Positions 62,589 to 64,000 of a stretch of 64,000 bases of DNA are shown one piece after another; position 1 is the stretch's first letter, and every line of letters starts with the position of its first letter. Below the pieces are notes generated by a model. It saw nothing but the letters and a program-made list of their open reading frames with translations, did not search any database and had not been told where the DNA came from. This DNA is from Sphingobacteriaceae bacterium (lineage in GTDB: Bacteria > Bacteroidota > Bacteroidia > B-17B0 > Aurantibacillaceae). The DNA lies in contig JADJLA010000003.1 of the NCBI GenBank assembly GCA_016705695.1, positions 310,001 to 374,000 on the forward strand, in the 5' to 3' direction. The position numbers and the translations under genes are program-made.

Positions 62589-64000
62589 TTAAAGCTTCGC
62601 TTTAATCTCTACCAGATCATATCCTTCAATAATATCTCCGGCTTTTATATCGTCAAAGTCAGCAATATTCAATCCACACTCATAACCCGATGTTACTTCT
62701 TTCACATCGTCTTTAAAGCGTTTCAGCGAACCTAGAGCTCCTTGGTGAACCACAATTCCATCGCGGATCACACGCACTTTAGTATGACGTGTAACTTTTC
62801 CATCCAATACATAACAACCTGCAATGGTTCCAACTTTGGTAATATTAAACACCTCGCGGATCTCAATATTACAAACAACTTTTTCTTCAAATTCAGGAGC
62901 TAACATTCCTTCCATCGCTGCTTTGATCTCGTCGATAGCTTGGTAAATGATGGAGTATAAACGAATATCAATTTCTTCTAACTCTGCTAATTTGCGAGCA
63001 TTTTGCGTAGGACGAACTTGGAAACCAACAATGATAGCGTTTGAAGCCGAAGCTAACATAACGTCGTTCTCACTTATTGCTCCAACCGATTTATGAATGA
63101 TGTTCACCGCAATTTTCTCGGTAGATAATTTCAATAAACTATCCGATAAGGCTTCAATAGATCCATCCACGTCGCCTTTTACGATCACATTCAATTCTTT
63201 AAAATCACCAATTGCTAAACGTCTTCCGATCTCGGCAAGTGTAATATGCTTTTGTGTACGAATACCTTGCTCGCGTTGTAATTGCAAACGCTTGTTGGCC
63301 AATTCACGTGCTTCACGCTCATCGCTCATTACATTAAATTTATCACCCGCTGTTGGCGAACCATTTAATCCTAATAATTGAACCGGGATTGAAGGACCAG
63401 CTTCTGCAATAGTTAAACCGCGCTCGTTGGTCATTGCTTTTACACGGCCACTATATCCACCGGCAACAATAATATCACCAACTTTTAATGTACCGCGTTG
63501 CACAATGATATCAGCAACGTGTCCGCGACCTTTATCTAATTTTGCTTCAATTACCGAACCAGATGCTCTTACTTTTGGATTTGCTTTCAGATCCAATACC
63601 TCTGCTTCTAATAATACTTTCTCTAATAAAAGAGCAATGTTTGTTCCTGCCTTCGCCGAAATTTCTTGCGATTGATATTTACCACCCCATTCTTCAACTA
63701 ATACATTTAATTGAGCAAGATCTTCTTTGATCTTATTTGGATTAGCGCCCGGCTTATCAATTTTATTTATCGCAATTACCATTGGTACACCTGCAGCTTG
63801 CGCGTGATTGATCGCTTCTTTTGTTTGAGGCATCACACTGTCGTCGGCCGCAACCACAATAATTACAATGTCGGTAATTTTTGCACCACGTGCACGCATA
63901 GCGGTAAACGCTTCGTGACCGGGAGTATCTAAAAAGGTAATTGATTTTCCATTCTCAAGTTTTACGTTATAACTACCAATGTGCTGAGTAATTCCACCCG
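62589..64000 (-). CDS. infB: Translation initiation factor IF-2 (5' end outside window)
   Basis: The frame is open to the right edge, so the start lies beyond the window. The last 470 or so residues of IF-2 are seen: GGITQHIGSYNV (switch I region), FLDTPGHEAFTAMRARGAKI (G3 motif), INKIDKPGANP (G4, NKID) and the C-terminal domains with DGSIEALSDSLLKLS, VGAISENDVMLASASNAIIV and the ending SGYECGLNIADFDDIKAGDI. IF-2 places initiator fMet-tRNA on the ribosome. A hairpin region lies just downstream. Confidence 0.97.
   Translation of the reverse strand, partial: GGITQHIGSYNVKLENGKSITFLDTPGHEAFTAMRARGAKITDIVIIVVAADDSVMPQTKEAINHAQAAGVPMVIAINKIDKPGANPNKIKEDLAQLNVLVEEWGGKYQSQEISAKAGTNIALLLEKVLLEAEVLDLKANPKVRASGSVIEAKLDKGRGHVADIIVQRGTLKVGDIIVAGGYSGRVKAMTNERGLTIAEAGPSIPVQLLGLNGSPTAGDKFNVMSDEREARELANKRLQLQREQGIRTQKHITLAEIGRRLAIGDFKELNVIVKGDVDGSIEALSDSLLKLSTEKIAVNIIHKSVGAISENDVMLASASNAIIVGFQVRPTQNARKLAELEEIDIRLYSIIYQAIDEIKAAMEGMLAPEFEEKVVCNIEIREVFNITKVGTIAGCYVLDGKVTRHTKVRVIRDGIVVHQGALGSLKRFKDDVKEVTSGYECGLNIADFDDIKAGDIIEGYDLVEIKAKL

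Overview
The window is chromosomal DNA from a member of the Bacteroidota (class Bacteroidia; I cannot place it further). The evidence is low GC, several secreted proteins ending in the gliding-motility-associated (type B) C-terminal domain of the type IX secretion system (T9SS), four PorP/SprF-family outer-membrane proteins, OmpA-type envelope anchors with WD40-like propellers, and promoters matching the Bacteroidota -7 box TAnnTTTG.

Layout. 1-162: 5' end of a DUF58 gene (minus strand). 283-12944: surface/T9SS operon of a type B adhesin with a nested propeller, PorP, a second type B adhesin, PorP, and a PorE-like TPR/propeller/CRD/OmpA protein split by a frameshift. 12945-17223: terminator, a GC-rich hairpin element flanked by a copy of the sigma-factor 3' end, an ECF sigma factor, uvrA (frameshifted), and a 251-bp inverted-repeat element. 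17224-24024: pabA/trpG-aroB-aroA operon, cdsA, two unknown genes, tilS. 24181-26612: an outer-membrane-type protein plus an OmpA anchor. 26692-30830: guaA, a LysM/periplasmic-binding protein, hemF. 30903-32530: tRNA-Pro followed by a tandem array of 399-bp units, each carrying a copy of the tRNA 3' end, a terminator, a GIY-YIG nuclease gene and two hairpins. 32579-36162: MFS transporter, thioesterase, polyprenyl synthase, rfbA. 36507-56151: a second surface operon with a 5013-residue repeat adhesin, PorP, a PKD/SPOR/OmpA protein and an unknown secreted protein. 56152-59703: a propeller sensor with a PP2C phosphatase domain and a SiaC-like protein (frameshifted). 59854-62474: small lipoproteins, a decayed RCC1-repeat protein, palindromes, tRNA-Ala. 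62589-64000: infB (5' part outside the window).

How the genes fit together. Each of the three type B cargo proteins is followed at once by a PorP/SprF paralogue, with TAATG start-stop overlap or near overlap, and the loci end in OmpA-type proteins able to bind peptidoglycan. This looks like dedicated cargo/translocon-partner cassettes. The PP2C sensor and SiaC-like protein directly downstream could link surface display to a partner-switch signal. The most unusual element is the tRNA-Pro/GIY-YIG array: each unit begins at the first T-loop base of the tRNA and restores its 3' end, so the array reads like repeated insertion of a small nuclease element into one tRNA position. Four genes (porE-like, uvrA, siaC, the RCC1 gene) are interrupted. 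Several gaps are best explained by a net loss of two bases, so assembly errors should be excluded before calling them pseudogenes.
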